A stretch of 64,000 nt of DNA. Source: Talpa occidentalis. Its lineage: Eukaryota; Chordata; Mammalia; Eulipotyphla; Talpidae. Positions 12,130 through 25,030 of this stretch are shown here, one piece after another. The stretch spans positions 138,786,676 through 138,850,675 of the forward strand of contig NW_023604295.1 in NCBI RefSeq assembly GCF_014898055.3, in the 5' to 3' direction. Numbering within the stretch: position 1 is the stretch's first letter; every line of letters begins with the position of its first letter. The notes under the pieces were generated by a model that did no database searches, had not been told where the DNA came from, and was given only the letters and a program-made list of their open reading frames with translations. The position numbers and the translations under genes are program-made.

Positions 12130-12690
12130 GATAAAATATTCTATTTTTTAAATTTTATATATATTTTACATTAGTCTTCCTTTTTGCACAATGCATGCTT
12201 TCTCCTCTCAGGTGTAGTCCCCGTATAATTCCCACCACCCACTCACCCGTGCACCATCACCACAGTACCTTGTGCTCTTCCCTCCTGTTGTGATCCCTCT
12301 CCCTCCCCCTTCCCTTGCAGAATGTCTCTGATTAATAGTTGCCTGTTAATTTTGTTTTTTAATTTATTATAATTTTTTCCTGATCCCTTATTTGGTTCCC
12401 TTACATTCCTCCTATAAGTGAAACCATCCGATATTTTTCTTTTTCTTTGTGGTTTATTTCACTGAGCATAATCCCTTCCAGCTCCATTCATGTTGCTGTA
12501 AATGGCATGAGTTTATCTTCTTGGTTGCTGAGTAATATTCCATTATATATATGGACCACATCTTCTAGATCCAGTCATCTATTTTTGGGCATTTGGGTTG
12601 TTTCCATATATTACCTATTATAAATAAGTGCTGCAATAAACATAGGCGTGCAGGGATCCTTTTGAACTAATGGATCTGCTGCCCAGAGAC
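12130..12690 (-). mobile_element. L1 3' end (end of ORF2 and 3'UTR)
   Basis: Reading the minus strand gives the classic end of L1: gcagcacttatttataata, ggaaacaacccaaatgcc, aatggaatattactcagc, then the 3'UTR shared with 4590 and 10084. 5'-truncated; ORF2 is not open. Confidence 0.88.
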
Positions 12691-13606
12691 AAAGGCTGAG
12701 CGCAGAATGTGGGTCACTAAGGGAGATGATCTGTGCAGACTCTGGACATGGACTCCTGGGCAAGGTGCTGCCTCCTCTTGTGTCAGCATGGATATATCAC
12801 AGGTGTCTGTAAGGTCTTTTCTTTTTCACTTGGGAGGGAACAGATCTCTATCACATAAATGAGACTATTCCCCAGTTTTTCCTTTGTGTCCTTGGAAAAT
12901 TAAGGCCTCCTGTCTGCCATACTAAGTAAAGCAGCACAAAGAGATTCCAAGGAAAAGGTGCTATTGACATGTCACATTATCAAGTCCCCCAAAATGAGGG
13001 TTTTCTCTAAAATTTTTGAAATATATATCTTCTCTCATCAATTTATTTATACTTTTTGTTACCAACATTGGAATTATGTAGATTTTATCCACATGCCCAT
13101 TCCATATGCACTGGCTATTCTAAAGAACAAAGAGCTACATCCTCACTTTGGGGCAGAAATCTCAGGTTTTAATTCAAAATGGTTCATCATAAACCAGTCA
13201 CGGGTTCATCCCTGGCTGCTCTTTCTCTGTCCTATGTGATCAAATGAAGCATATGCTGCCACTTACCAATCTAAAAAATTAGGAAATATGAATAACAAAT
13301 ACTGCTTTGAATGTTAATTGGAAGAAAATTAAGAGAAAATTCTTTTATGCACTTAATGAATATTTAAGTATTCAATCCTTGTTGACATAGAAATATGAAT
13401 AGCTTAACACAAGGAAATAGGTTGAAAAAAAGCAAGTAAAGTGCTGATAGATGTAAAGCACTTTATATATCTATTTTTCTATCAAGGCTAAACTGTTTTT
13501 AGCTTTACCATCCTTTGTGAGTTTGTGAACCAGACTTCATGAATGTTACATCTGCTAGCTAAATGATGATCTGAATATTGGTAGGATGTGTGTAAATCCA
13601 CAGAAA

Positions 13607-13866
13607 TATATATTTTTAAAGATTTCTTTATTTATGCATAGAAGAACTGGGGTGTAGGCTCGTGATGTTAGGGGTGAGAAGATTCACCAGAGAGAGAGAG
13701 TGGGGAGCAGAACAGGTGGATCTACTGAAATACACTGCTGAGGGAAGCAGCGGGCAAGACAGGATAGGTCTGCTGTGCCATGTGGGTCACATCCCTGGCC
13801 AGGGATCAAACTCGGGCCACGGTGGCATAGTGCTGAGACTTAACCCCTAGGCCATCAGGGAGGCCC
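13607..13866 (-). mobile_element. tRNA-derived SINE, near exon 4
   Basis: Plus strand: tttttaaagatttctttatt then tgcatagaagaactgggg, ending ccatcagggaggccc. Flanks cagaaa (13601-13606 and 13867-13872) fit a short target-site duplication. It lies 210 bp downstream (in transcription) of exon 4's donor. Confidence 0.9.
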
Positions 13867-14076
13867 CAGAAACACTTCTTTTATAGTGGGAGCTACATTG
13901 TCAATAAAATGGGCTTCCTTGTTTCAGCTGAATTTTATTTGCACACTATTAAAATTGTCTTATATTCAATGCAAAGTTTACTAGAGCAAAAATTCTTTTA
14001 ATGAAAGTAATTTAATTGGAAGTAATTTCATATTAGAATAGGATGCAGGACAAAACCAGATTTAATTCATACTCAC

Positions 14077-14228
14077 TGTGGCAGTGTTGCTGGCAGGGAA
14101 CGTCTAATAATTGAATGGACTTGTCTGTAAACATCCAGTTTAGACATGCACCGGCAGGAGGTGTGATTGGCAAAACTGATGGTTACTGGTTTGGGGCCTT
14201 GAGAGAGAGGCACTGTAATTTCAAACAA
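14077..14228 (-). CDS. VEGFC: VEGFC exon 4 (end of VEGF homology domain, convertase site)
   Basis: 152 bp coding for residues 185-234 and two bases of Gln235. It holds the second half of the cystine-knot domain, with the C-R-C pair (Cys209, Cys211) and the N-H-T glycosylation sequon at Asn205. It also holds the C-terminal processing site HSIIRR|SLPA, where furin-type convertases cut after Arg227. All 51 residues match the human sequence as I recall it, the most conserved exon here. The donor is gtgagt; the acceptor is ttctttgtag. Exact start and end are fixed by phase with exons 3 and 5. Confidence 0.98.
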
Positions 14229-15639
14229 CTACAAAGAAGGGACAAAAAAAGGGAAAAAATTACATAGATGCTATAGTATAAAGCATTTTTATGGTAAGTC
14301 TTGGAATCCAAAAAGAGTGAGATTAACTCTTGATGATTAGGTACTGTTGCATAACATATCCAGGGCACAAAGTTCTTAATGATTACGATGTAAAATCTGT
14401 TCTTGCTTCTAATCAGCATTGTATCAGAATAATAAATAGTCCCCGTGCTTATGTCACTATTAAAAGTATAACTGAATTCTGATGGTCAAGGAATGATTAC
14501 AGAGCAGAGATGTGACAGACACTACGTTTAAGGAAAAGAATTGTTTCAGAGTCCTAAATTATTTGATATCAAAGTTCGTAATATTCCAGGATTTTAAAAA
14601 TTGCATAGATATAAATATCTTTGTGATGTTTGCGTGAGCTTTGGTCCACAACCTGGAAACATTTGGTGAAGACCTATTTTGTGAAAATTGAATATCTAGA
14701 CATTATATAGATGTAAAACTGATTTTCATTCCAACTTAATTTTTTACTCACAGTAGTTTTACATTTATCTGAGATCTTTTATAAATTTAAATACAGGGAC
14801 AATAAACACACCCATTATTTAATAGTTAACACTGTGTTTCTACTATCTTGATATGGCATTATGAAAATTATGAACTTTAAGGTAAGGCATTTTACAAGAT
14901 TATGCATTAGAGTCTCAAATGTTAGTTCAAGTAAAATTCCTATTCTGAACGCCTTACTTATGGAGAATTTCAGTTCTCTTTCTTCTCCAAGAACAACTTT
15001 TAAATTGAACATGTTAATAAATTATTCATTAAAACTAAGTGGATTGTAATTCTTAATTTACTTAAAATCAGAATTACATCAGTTATAACAGGGAAAGTGA
15101 AATCCTGGTCATTCACTGTTTGATAAGATCAGTTTGTAGTAGTTAAACTGCGGTTGAGCCAAGTGTTATTTGGAAGCGCCTGGAATCTAAGCTGTGCTAA
15201 CAAAGATGACATGCTGCAGAGCCTTGTCATTCAGCCCCTTGCTGTAATTTCATGCCTACACTTGACGATCACTGAATGTACTTAGGAAATAGAATGAGTT
15301 GCCAATTTTGTCCACACCTTTCGGAGAGATTTATTTAAATGGAAGAGTTAAAGAATTAAAATTGATTAGAAAGTTGTGATTGAAATCTTGGATATTTTCA
15401 GTTGGGCATGAATTCGTGGGTGTGATTAGTTGGTGAGAACATTCTGAATGAAAAGAGAAAATGTCTCATAACAGAAAGCTGGGGGATAGGCATATTTAGA
15501 GGTGAAAAAAATGCCAATGTCCTAGTAAATAGGGAAGAGGTATCAGGTGAAGATGGAGAAACAAGAGGGGGTGTTGCAAAGTCAAGGGAAGGCAGTGGAG
15601 AACATCCCAGAGGCACAGGGCCAAATAGCTCAGCGATTT

Positions 15640-16130
15640 CAAACTTGAGAAGGATTGAGAGGATCCAACTGGGAACCCGAAGTAGCTCTAAGGGCTGGGG
15701 CAGGGTGGGGGCTGCGGACGAGGGGGCGGTGCAGGTGAGGAGACCAGAAAGCCCCACGTGCCAGGAAGAAAAGGTTCACAGGGTCAGGCCACAAAGAACA
15801 CTTTTGCTTACAGAGCACATGTCATCATTGCAGGATTCGGCATTGTCTTAAGAGACACAGCAGACGAGAGCCTGGCACTCAGGACACAGCATTACTTGTT
15901 ATAACAGCAATAAGGGAAGGGTTCAAGATGGCTCCAGCCCTGCACCTCAGCGCACCTTTCCTGGTCTCCATGATGGCCACCTGCACCAGACTCCACCTGG
16001 CAGCTTTCCAAAGAGAAAGGAGCTCCCAAGGAGCAGTGTCAAAGTTCAGGGACGGACTGCAGCCATTCTGGGGTGAATGACGTCCACAGCCAGGGCGTCC
16101 CAAGTGACGTACGTGTGTTCAGGAACTGGG
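15640..16130. other. GC- and CpG-richer patch in intron 3
   Basis: Has CpGs such as gctgcggacgagggggcggtg (split across 15709-15730), gatgacgtcc-like and gtgacgtacgtg elements, plus ATGG-type zinc-finger-like sites near 15930 and 15970, in an otherwise CpG-poor intron. Open frames here have no recognisable homology. Could be a regulatory element or an old repeat; its left side (15400-15640) looks like a diverged antisense L2. Confidence 0.3.
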
Positions 16131-17164
16131 GCTTGAAAGAAAGTACTAGTGAAATGGAGGGCAGTTAAAAGCATGTCAGGAAAGCATATTTCTGAAAAGA
16201 CAAGCCTGGTTCTGTGCTTTCAAAAGGCGGGCGAAATTTGTGTTGGTAATACACTGACTAAAAGCATAAAGACACAAGAAGCACACACACCCCCCCAAAA
16301 AAAAACTGCTTAGAGAAATGTTTTAGCTTGTAAGTTGAAGGCTTTGATAAGTGCTAAAACTTGTACAGTTTGACAGACAAATGTAATTTAATTAAAGGAA
16401 AGGAAAATTCAAATTATCGATGCTTCCTATCTTTAGTTTGTGTCCAAGGTGTAGGCAATTACTGAGCTAAATTCAGTCATTCAGTAATTACATCATGAGG
16501 AATAAACTGAAAATTAAAATAAAACCCTTTTTCTTGCCTTGAAACACATCCTTCATCTCCAAATTTGACCTGAGATTTTCAAGCAGCTTCTTAACGTTTT
16601 TACTTGACTGTGTCAGTGAGGGAAAAGGTATTAGAGTCCAGAGAAAGGTGCCTTTGACCAATTTTAAAAGCAGAAGGGTTCTTGGTAATTGAGGTTTATA
16701 CATCTTCCAATTTCAGGAAAAGGGGCATCATCTACCGAGTTATGTGCAGAAGGGCATGGCTGAACCTTAGTTCTTATCACCCATGAAAGGAGTGCCATTC
16801 ATTCTCCAATTTTTCTGCACTGGCTTTAAATATACTTTTAAATATACTTTCTTCATTTAAATGACTAAAGGAGATTTTTCTACTACTGTTTTAAGTTTAG
16901 TGAATTCTGTTGTCTTGTTTATAGACTAATTCATGAATGTCAGGTTTAACCCCTATGTCTACTGGCCCTTTTTTCCTAATCAGTGTATGTACCTAGAAAA
17001 TGTAAACCTCTTGAACTAAAAAAAAAAAAAAAAATCAGAATTACACTATCAAGTCACATGTCCCCCTCCCCAAAGAAACACGTACACTTTTCAAATACCT
17101 GGCAACTTCCCCTTCCCTGCTAGAAACACAAGAATAAGCAAGAGTTTAGTCTTATGAAACAGAC

Positions 17165-17290
17165 ACTGCATTTTGTGATGACTTGGGAAATTTGTTTACC
17201 TTTCTGCACATCCATTTGTTTATCTATAAAATAGGGATTATAAGACTGGGGATTGTCAGGGGTCTGGTTCTCATCTCCCTGCTACCTGTA
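17165..17290 (+). repeat. MIR fragment
   Basis: The phrase gtttatctataaaataggga is the diverged MIR core (…tcatctgtaaaatgggga), preceded by the expected gggaaatttgtttacctttc. Confidence 0.6.
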
Positions 17291-20200
17291 CCCTCGTCAT
17301 CACCCCAGACATTTGTTAAAATATTATGATTTTTTAATTTCTCTTAAAAATCTTTCTCTGTTTAGTTTTCAATAACTATTAATTGAGAACCTATAAAATG
17401 CCATGTGCCAAGCCCTTTTCCAGATTTTTAGGTTAACAGTTATCAAGGATTCTTGCCCTTATATGAAACTAGTAGTTAAATAAAACTAACAGTGAGAGTG
17501 AATTAGAAAAACATATATAGAGTTAAATATCTTCCTATGTGAACATAGATACTATTCTAGAATATTTACAATATCAAATAATTTACCTTAAATGCTCTTG
17601 GTGAGCAAGAATCTGCAGTTTAACTTAATTATGAAATCTGTGCTTGCCATTATATAAAGATTTGCATGAGCGCAGTAGCCAGAATTCTCTATCAAGAGTT
17701 AAGGTATATCCAGACACATCTGTGTTTGAAATGATAAATATATTCTTTATATTTTAACAAAATAAAAGTCATAATACTATTATCATACTATTATGTGCTT
17801 TAATGTGTGTAGAATAGTATTTCATATTTTAGAGTTAAGCTTATACAGTGCAAATTTTATCTATTATGTTGAGCATTAGTAATAATTTCAAATATATATG
17901 TGTTCTTAGCCAATACCAATTGATGATAATTATCATGTGACATTTTGAATATGATTTTCCAAAAATTATTTTGTTAAAACATGAACTGCAAATAATATTA
18001 GCTTGTATTATATTTAGCATCTAAATATTAGTAATATTCATTACGGGGATTGAAGCTATATTATCAGTATAGGCCTATTAAAAGATTTGCTCATTTGGAG
18101 AAGATCAAAAGCATTTACATAAAGAGCGCATAGTCAAGACTGGACATCTTTACAAAATCTGATTGTGTATTCTGCAAAACTGTAGTAAACAGGAGGGAAT
18201 GGCAAGAATTCCGACTAACAGGTTCCCAGTTGTTATGTACTGGAATTCTTTAACAAGAATATGTAATAGTCAATTCTCACCCACAAGAATGGACTTCACA
18301 TTTTGAAACCCACGTTTTGAAACAATAGGTTGTTGATACCAACATAGCAACAGTGGTGAAGCAATAAAACCAAGTCATTCTTATCTTGCAGGCTATTCAA
18401 GAAAAAAGGTGTAGAACTTCCTACTGAGAAGATCCTGGGATGTAGTTTCCCACTCAGTTCAAGAGAAATGTTTCTGTGGACACAATTATGATGCAAAGAT
18501 TCCTTCCTTTACATCTTTATGCCCCAATAGACAACCAGTTTCTTTTCGGAGGATGATATCTCACCACCATATTTAATTTAATGTTCTAATATGATTTATA
18601 ATTGTAAAATAAGAGAAAAATCACATTAAATTGAAGGACTAATCCCTAAAAATAGGAAAAAGTGAAAAATGAGGGTTCACTGTTAGCATTTCAAGTGAGA
18701 AGACCAACCACATGACCAGCCATCAAGACTCCTGGATCTTTAAATTGGCTCTGGGAAGACCAGGGAATAGCAGGTCCTATCAAATTTACACCTAATCATA
18801 ACATATTATTATAGACAAAGTGTATACTTGCCACATAAAATGTAACAGTGCTGCAATTATAATGAAGATTTAAACTCAGAAGTCATAGAAATACTGAATA
18901 TAATATGCAGTGAGATTCTAGATTAATTTTTTTTTCTTAAGGCAATTGTTATTTTTAAGGAAATTTATAATAACTAGTATTGGCACAGAGTTCTTTTCTT
19001 ACATCTGGATGAAACCTGATTGTGCTCGCCCAATATTAATTAACTAAAGATTCAGAAAAATTCACATTCCATTTGTTGAACACACATGCATGTAATAAAT
19101 TAATCTTTCAGAATGCCCCAGTGTTCTCTTTAATTAATGAAGAGTTATCTCTGCTGTGCAAAATAATACCTCTCATTTGCATTGGAAAGTGGCACAATTT
19201 TCTGTGGCTTAAATATATTTTGCTATAAAAGAAAATTTCATAAAATAGTTTCATTCAAATATAACCTGGAATGCTTTTGTGTATATCTATGCTTATTTCT
19301 TTATGAAATAATAAATAAAAATAGCTATTTATTTTTAGTATGGCAACTATTTCTTTTTAATCTGTTCATGTAAATTGGAGTGAGCTGGTAGAAACCTAGG
19401 TCCAATAAAGAGCTGGCTCCTTCAATCTGGGACTAGAAAACACAGCACAAAGACTTAGTTTCCTGAATTCTACTACTAAGATTTCCAAGGAAGCCTCATA
19501 GAGTTAGTAGTTTTTTAATTCATTCCTATCTTGGTAAAAGTCTGTAAGGTAAATAATGACATTTAAATAACTGTGTTATCCAGCTGTTTGCCTGGGAAGA
19601 TGACTCTCCTCAGTTCCTTCAGTCATCAAATAATTTACATTGTGCAAAATCCGTTTCCTAATTTTTGGTTATAGTTCTTAAGTATACAATTTCTACTAAG
19701 ATAATACACGGACAGCATATGTTTATGAAAGAGGTCAGAAAGGCATCCCTCCCAATGACCTTCTCAGAGCCACTTAGCTATTGGGGGGAGGACTCTGAAG
19801 CAGTTGTTATTGATTAGTTCACTTTGGAATGTTCAGTGCATATGGTTTTACTTTTCAGCTGACTTTAGTTTGCTCACATTCTGATAACCTGCCTTTGACT
19901 GAGCTCCATAAAACATTTCCATGAAGTTTCTGTAAAAAACAGGATTTACATTACTTAAAGTACATTGTCCTTACAATTTATATGAAAAGTCACCAATAGG
20001 TGACTTTTGTTGCTCAAAGATGTGTCTGGAACTCCTTTAATGAAACAAAAACTTTTTTTTTTTACTTGCAGAATATAGAGCAGTAAGAAACTTCTTTTCT
20101 ATGTTTAAAAAGAACTCATCACATTTATTTTAGCTTGATAATATAATAAATGGAATAAACTCAGAAAAAGATGTCATTTAAGAATTAGCTTTTTCAAAGT

Positions 20201-20961
20201 GCAGTAAGAGTAAAATGTTAAACAGAAATGGAAACATTGTCTTCTGGAATTTCAAGTGTTACTCTGGCTTGCTGTGTAAGCCTCAATAGCCCCATCCACA
20301 AACCTTTGCACTGATATTTCTTCTTCACAACACTTTAGACTACTTTTAATTACTTGATAAATGTGGATTCCCCCTGCTAAATTGTAAGCTCCATCAGTGC
20401 ATCACTGGGAACTCAAGAGACAGCAGCATGAGAAGCACCTGAAGGGTTCTCCAAGCATACTCATTTAATGCATTAGATTCTTCAGATGTGGAGTAAAGAC
20501 TCTCCTTGGCATGGATTTTGATTTTCTCTTCTGACACATGATTCTCTAAGTATTAACGACCACACCAGGGCTGGAGCCATCATTTGTCAATGGGATGTTT
20601 TCCAGTAAATCTCCATGTAAAGATCCAGTTGGCACTCTGTAATTCTAGAATTGTCTGCCCCACCTTTTTCTGCTCTCCCCACTTAAATACCTCTCAGATC
20701 TTCAAAACCAGCAGATTCAAAACTTTACTGTTGCCTCTGTTCCCTTTTATTGTGTTTTTTTTTCTATTTAGTGCCAAGTGTTTACATGTGGCCACTACTG
20801 TGCTGTGCCCTTGGGCAATAGTCACAGACAACCTCTGGTTTCACGGCACTCAGAGCTCCGGAGTTAAAACAATCTGAGAAGCAGGAAAGGTAAAGATGCT
20901 AAATACAGGGAGTAAAGAAAGTCATCAGAGCATGAGAGAGGATGCCAGGCAAGTAACATTT

Positions 20962-21226
20962 TTTTTGAAGATTTTTTATTTATGCATACAAGAGCTGGGG
21001 TACAGGCCAGAGATGCAGGGGTGAGAGGATTCACCAGAGACAGAGCAGGGAACAGAACAGGTAAACTGACTAAAATGCACTGCTGAGGGGAGCAGCAGCC
21101 AGAAAGGAGAGGTCTGCTGCGGCATGTGGGTTGCGCCCTGGCCAGCAGGGTATCGAACTTGTGCTGCAGTGGCTGCGGATTGCTTCATAGAGCGGTGCTT
21201 AACCCCTTACACCACCAGGGAGGCCC
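20962..21226 (-). mobile_element. tRNA-derived SINE with perfect 15-bp target-site duplication
   Basis: Flanked by aggcaagtaacattt at 20947-20961 and 21227-21241, identical. Plus strand runs ttttt…gaagattttttatttatgc to ccaccagggaggccc. The perfect duplication points to a fairly recent insertion. Confidence 0.95.
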
Positions 21227-21282
21227 AGGCAAGTAACATTTAAGTATAGTCCTAAGGACTCTCCACAGTAGGAATTAGCTAA

Positions 21283-21330
21283 GAGTGAGTGAGTGTGAGT
21301 GAGTGTGAGTGTGTGTGTGTGTTGTGTGTA
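21283..21330. repeat. GAGT/GT microsatellite
   Basis: Interrupted gagtgagtgagtgtgagtg units passing into gtgtgtgtgtgtgttgtgtg. Confidence 0.9.
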
Positions 21331-21689
21331 AGATGCTTCAAATATACAGTACAGCACTCAGAGGTGCCTCAGGGGCAAGATACATTGACATAGTTTAAGG
21401 AGTAAAAGAGTTTGGGCACGGTGGACAGGAAAATTTGAGGGAAAGAGCAGTGCCATTTGTAGCATTTAATAAAGATTTAGGTAGAAATCAGATGATGAAA
21501 GTCCAGTAATAGATGTTAAAAGACTTAACCTGAAGAAGAGCAGCATTCAAAATATTTAACAACTCAGAACACTTGTGTCAGCCAGTCAGTCACTAAATGA
21601 GTTATGCAATTAAAAAAGACCAGCGTATAAATACACTCGCTAATGCTGGTGCAGTCTCAACAAATGCAATGTTACTGTAAGTTGTTTGC

Positions 21690-22250
21690 AGTATCTGATT
21701 TATCATTTAGAAAAGAAAAAGGTCACTGCTAACACATCACCAATGGGTTGGAGGAAGTGAGAATAGGCTACGAAGCCAGTCAGAAGACTGGTGCAGGTAC
21801 AGTGTCCAGGTGGGAGGTGAGTGTGGTCTAGACCAGAGTCTAGGGCAGCAGAATTGACACTGGGGTAGATTCTAGAAGTGTTTTCAAGGCTTAACAGGAA
21901 TTACTGATTGGGCTTAAGTGAAAGGAAGAATAACTTGGATTCACCAAGTTTCATTAATTGAAACGGAGAATACTGGGAAAAAGAAAAGGATTTATTAGCT
22001 TGAGAGGGCAGGGTGGGTGGGAAATAGGTTGTAACTCCAGTGTGATGCAGATCGACTTTGACCTGTCAGAGCAAAAGTCAAGTTTCAGGTCTGAGTAGGT
22101 GGTTTGGAGGTCACGCTAGGAGTCTGCACTGGAAATGAAGATTGGGAAGCGCTTATCAGGAAGAGCACAGAATGAAGAGAAAAGGAGGAGACTAAGGAGA
22201 GAGTGTGAAGTCACAGAAGACAGCGTCTTGAGAACCAGGTACCTTGTTTT
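21690..22250 (-). mobile_element. Diverged L2, antisense on plus strand
   Basis: Phrases such as caggtgggaggtgagtgtgg and tggagg…gatgactcc-like order match the reverse complement of the L2 reverse-transcriptase region, seen more clearly at 57560-58870. Confidence 0.45.
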
Positions 22251-23239
22251 CAAGCCACTTCAAATTTTTAGTTCCAAAAATCTGTATATCTTTAACACAT
22301 TGAGATGCTAAAATGAATACTGCTCAGATGTTATTAATAATGACACATAAACGTAAAGACACTACAGTTTTGTAGACCAGAATTTTTAAGATATGCAAAT
22401 ATTGCAACTATCAAGCTATCAAAAGGCATCAAATCTTGAAGCAACATGAACAATCAGGAAACAGAGACTTCAACAATTTTATAGGAAGTTCTGATTTTTC
22501 ATGGGATCAGATGATTACGAGACAGCTGATAAAATTAATAATATCAACATTAAAACTCTATTATAAAGGTAATACTAAAATCTGTGAAGTGTGGAGGTAA
22601 AAGAACTGACTCCCTATGCTCTAAGGTAGACTTAGTTTCTTATGAAAAGGAAACACTGTATTTGGATTTTAAGTAATGAGGACACTGGATCAAATTCTAT
22701 TTCACCAATATGTACTTTAAACTTAGCACTAAATATTCTTCCTAGCCCTTCAGACTTTAATTTCTAAAGCCCAAACCTTCTAAAGCCTTGAACTTGAAAG
22801 AAGAGTTCGTATGTTATTGAATAATTACCCTTGAATAAGGACTTTCATGCTGATACCAATTAAGTGAATATGAGACCTAATTAGACCAACACAGAGAATA
22901 AACTCAGTGGTCGTAGGAAAACCAGTAAAGAAGGCTAAATTTATTTATTCTGTTTTAACTATGTACATTTTGTTTCCCAAGTTTAGATTTTACCTGAAGG
23001 GTCTCCTGCTATTTAGCTGACACATATGTAATGTAAACATGTATTTGGTATAAACCTGAAGTAAGTGAATAGAGTGTGTACTTTTCCTCATATTAACTAC
23101 AATAAGAAAAAGGCAGAATTAGCTCTTATCTATTCAACAGCTATTTTTAAAAAGGTTGAGCTAAAATATATAGCATACTCTTTCATTGGGCATATGGTGT
23201 TTACTTATTAAAAAGTTACACAGGTGAGTTAATGATTTG

Positions 23240-23330
23240 ATTATTATTTTAAAAATCTGGTTTTATTATTATTATTAAAATTATTACTATTATTTAAAAA
23301 ATCTGGTTTTTATTATTATTAAAATCTGGT
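23240..23330. repeat. AT-rich imperfect tandem repeat
   Basis: Three imperfect copies of a unit built on aaaatctggtttt followed by TTATTA triplets. Confidence 0.8.
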
Positions 23331-23559
23331 TCAACAGATAAGGCCTAGGAGGGCAGCTGTGAATCCCTGATACTGATGAATACAAACTGTAGTTTATGGT
23401 TCTAAACAATAGTAAAGGCTTTGAAAGAAAAGCATGGCACACTGTAAAGTATTCAAACAAAATAATGGGTCTAATAAAGGAGGCCAGAAAAATAACCATC
23501 AAGGACTTCCTTGAGACATGCAATACTTGACTTGAGATCTGAAGAATTTGAGCCTTAGC

Positions 23560-23890
23560 AAGGAGAATAGAGGCCAGGATGACTTCAGGGCGTGTACAAA
23601 GTTCTGGATAGAGGGAGCAGAATGGTCACCAGGGACTGAAGGACCAGAAGCAAGAGAGAGTTGTGTTAGATGATTCCACAGAGGAAAGCAGAGGTAGACA
23701 TTTGGGCTGTGGTGAAAATTTTGGTCTTATTCTAAAAGCCCAGGGAAATCAATGAAAGACTTTTATGCCAGAGACTGTTGACATCTGATGATGTTAATTC
23801 TAAAGGACAAAGGACAGTTGCGAACAGGGAGCCAGATGGTGATGCCATTCCAACTCATTAAAAATAGCTTGGAGAAAACTTTCAAGTCAC
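23560..23890 (-). mobile_element. Diverged L2, antisense on plus strand
   Basis: The order gaggccaggatgac, ggagcagaatggtca, ggaccagaagcaagag and caatgaaagacttttatgcc parallels the reverse complement of L2. Low similarity, so the ends are approximate. Confidence 0.4.
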
Positions 23891-24479
23891 CAGGGTTTTG
23901 TCTTTCAGGGGGAAATTTGCATCAGCCCAGGCGGCAGTTCTCCCAACATTGCTGAGCAGAGGCTGGGCACACAGCGACTGGAACAACACCCCAAGATTGT
24001 TGCCAACACATAAGCATGCCTCTGAGAGCCCACTTCCTCTCTGTGGAAGTTCAGGCTGCTCTGTGCATCTGCTCTGAAAATCCTGGGTCCAAATTGAACC
24101 CTAGCACGTTCTTCGGTTCTATTATTTAGAAGCTTAAGATCTAATGGGATGGATTTTACAGGCAATTCAGAGTACTTGGGATTTGATGTGAGGATTATTT
24201 CCTTTGCTTTTTTTTTTTTTTGAGGGTAGAGTTTTATGAATTTTTTCCAAGTTATGTTTATGGATGTAAAGGAGTTTATAGGTTCCAACCTCTAGAAATA
24301 TATACTTTATATTTAGTGTGCTAGTTTATTTCAATGCAATATGACTGATTCACAGAACACATACGTGTACTTGTATATTTTGAATCCATAATTTATGCTC
24401 TCTATAGTCAAAAGACCATCATTTAAAGGTTTTTCATTGTCAAATGAATGTGTTTATTCTTAAAGATTACAGTGTGTGC

Positions 24480-24590
24480 ATATGATAAGTAATAAGTATA
24501 TACACAAATGTATATACATATGGATATACACATTTATAGCACATACACATACACACATACATATACAGACACACATATGTATGTAGATTT
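24480..24590. repeat. Degenerate CA/TA repeat near exon 3
   Basis: Alternating purine-pyrimidine tract (tatacacaaatgtatataca, acatacacatacacacatac), starting about 250 bp into intron 3 from exon 3's donor. Confidence 0.8.
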
Positions 24591-24839
24591 TTTATGTTCT
24601 CCACTTGGCTTTGCTATCATTCTATGAAACAGAGGTCATAAAGCATCAGTTACTTTCTCTGCAACATTATTTCATCAAAACCATGAATCATTGCAAAATT
24701 AACCTCATTCCCTACAGGAAATACAATCAGTTTTAAATGAATTCATGCTATTTTTAAAGGACCAGCATTTAGGCAAAAAAATCTGCTCAAGTTGAAGGGT
24801 TCTGATGGGGAGGGCGCCCAGGCAGAGCGAAACACCTAC

Positions 24840-25030
24840 CGTCTTGCTGAGGTAACTTGTGCTGGTGTTCATGCACTGTAGCCCCTCGCTGTTGCAGCAG
24901 CCCCCACATCTGTAGACGGACACACATGGAGGTTTAAAGAAGGTGTTTGTGGCTGCTCCAAACTCCTTCCCCACATCTATACACACCTCACGTGGCATGC
25001 ATTGAGTCTTTCTCCACTCATTATCAATAC
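24840..25030 (-). CDS. VEGFC: VEGFC exon 3 (core of VEGF homology domain)
   Basis: 191 bp coding for residues 121 (two bases) to 184. It contains the cystine-knot signature: TQC at 131, EVC at 137, PPCVSVYRCGGCCNSEGLQC covering Cys156, 162, 165, 166 and 173, and the NTS sequon at Asn175. The cysteines build the knot and the dimer interface of the PDGF/VEGF fold, and the exon forms much of the receptor-binding surface. The only change I can see from human is Val146 to Ala. The acceptor reads actcgacag with a weak pyrimidine tract; the donor is gtaggt. The open frame runs on into intron 3 for about 45 codons, so intron retention would truncate the growth-factor domain; I treat that as chance. 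Confidence 0.98.

Larger units (their letters stand above)
3820..14076 (-). other. VEGFC: VEGFC intron 4
   Basis: 10,257 bp, donor gtgagt after exon 4 and acceptor tctcttccgaag before exon 5. Contains three SINEs (6727, 10232, 13607), three L1 3' ends in the minus orientation (4590, 10084, 12130), an old L1 3' end in the plus orientation (7760) and an L2-like stretch (10620-11130). Between these (for example 4850-6700, 8150-10080 and 12700-13600) I see only AT-rich sequence without recognisable features. Confidence 0.9.
14229..24839 (-). other. VEGFC: VEGFC intron 3
   Basis: 10,611 bp, donor gtaggt after exon 3, acceptor ttctttgtag. Holds one SINE (20962), diverged L2 copies (about 15400, 21690 and 23560), a MIR (17165), a GT/GAGT repeat (21283), AT triplet repeats (23240), a CA/TA repeat (24480) and a CpG-richer patch (15640-16130). 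I see nothing nameable in 17400-20900 beyond AT-rich sequence. Confidence 0.9.

Noticed and set aside
24705..24839. Open frame continuing from exon 3 into intron 3 for about 45 codons.
   Set aside because: A consensus donor (gtaggt) stands at the exon end, exon 4 continues the protein in phase, and the tail has no domain. Retention is possible but unsupported.
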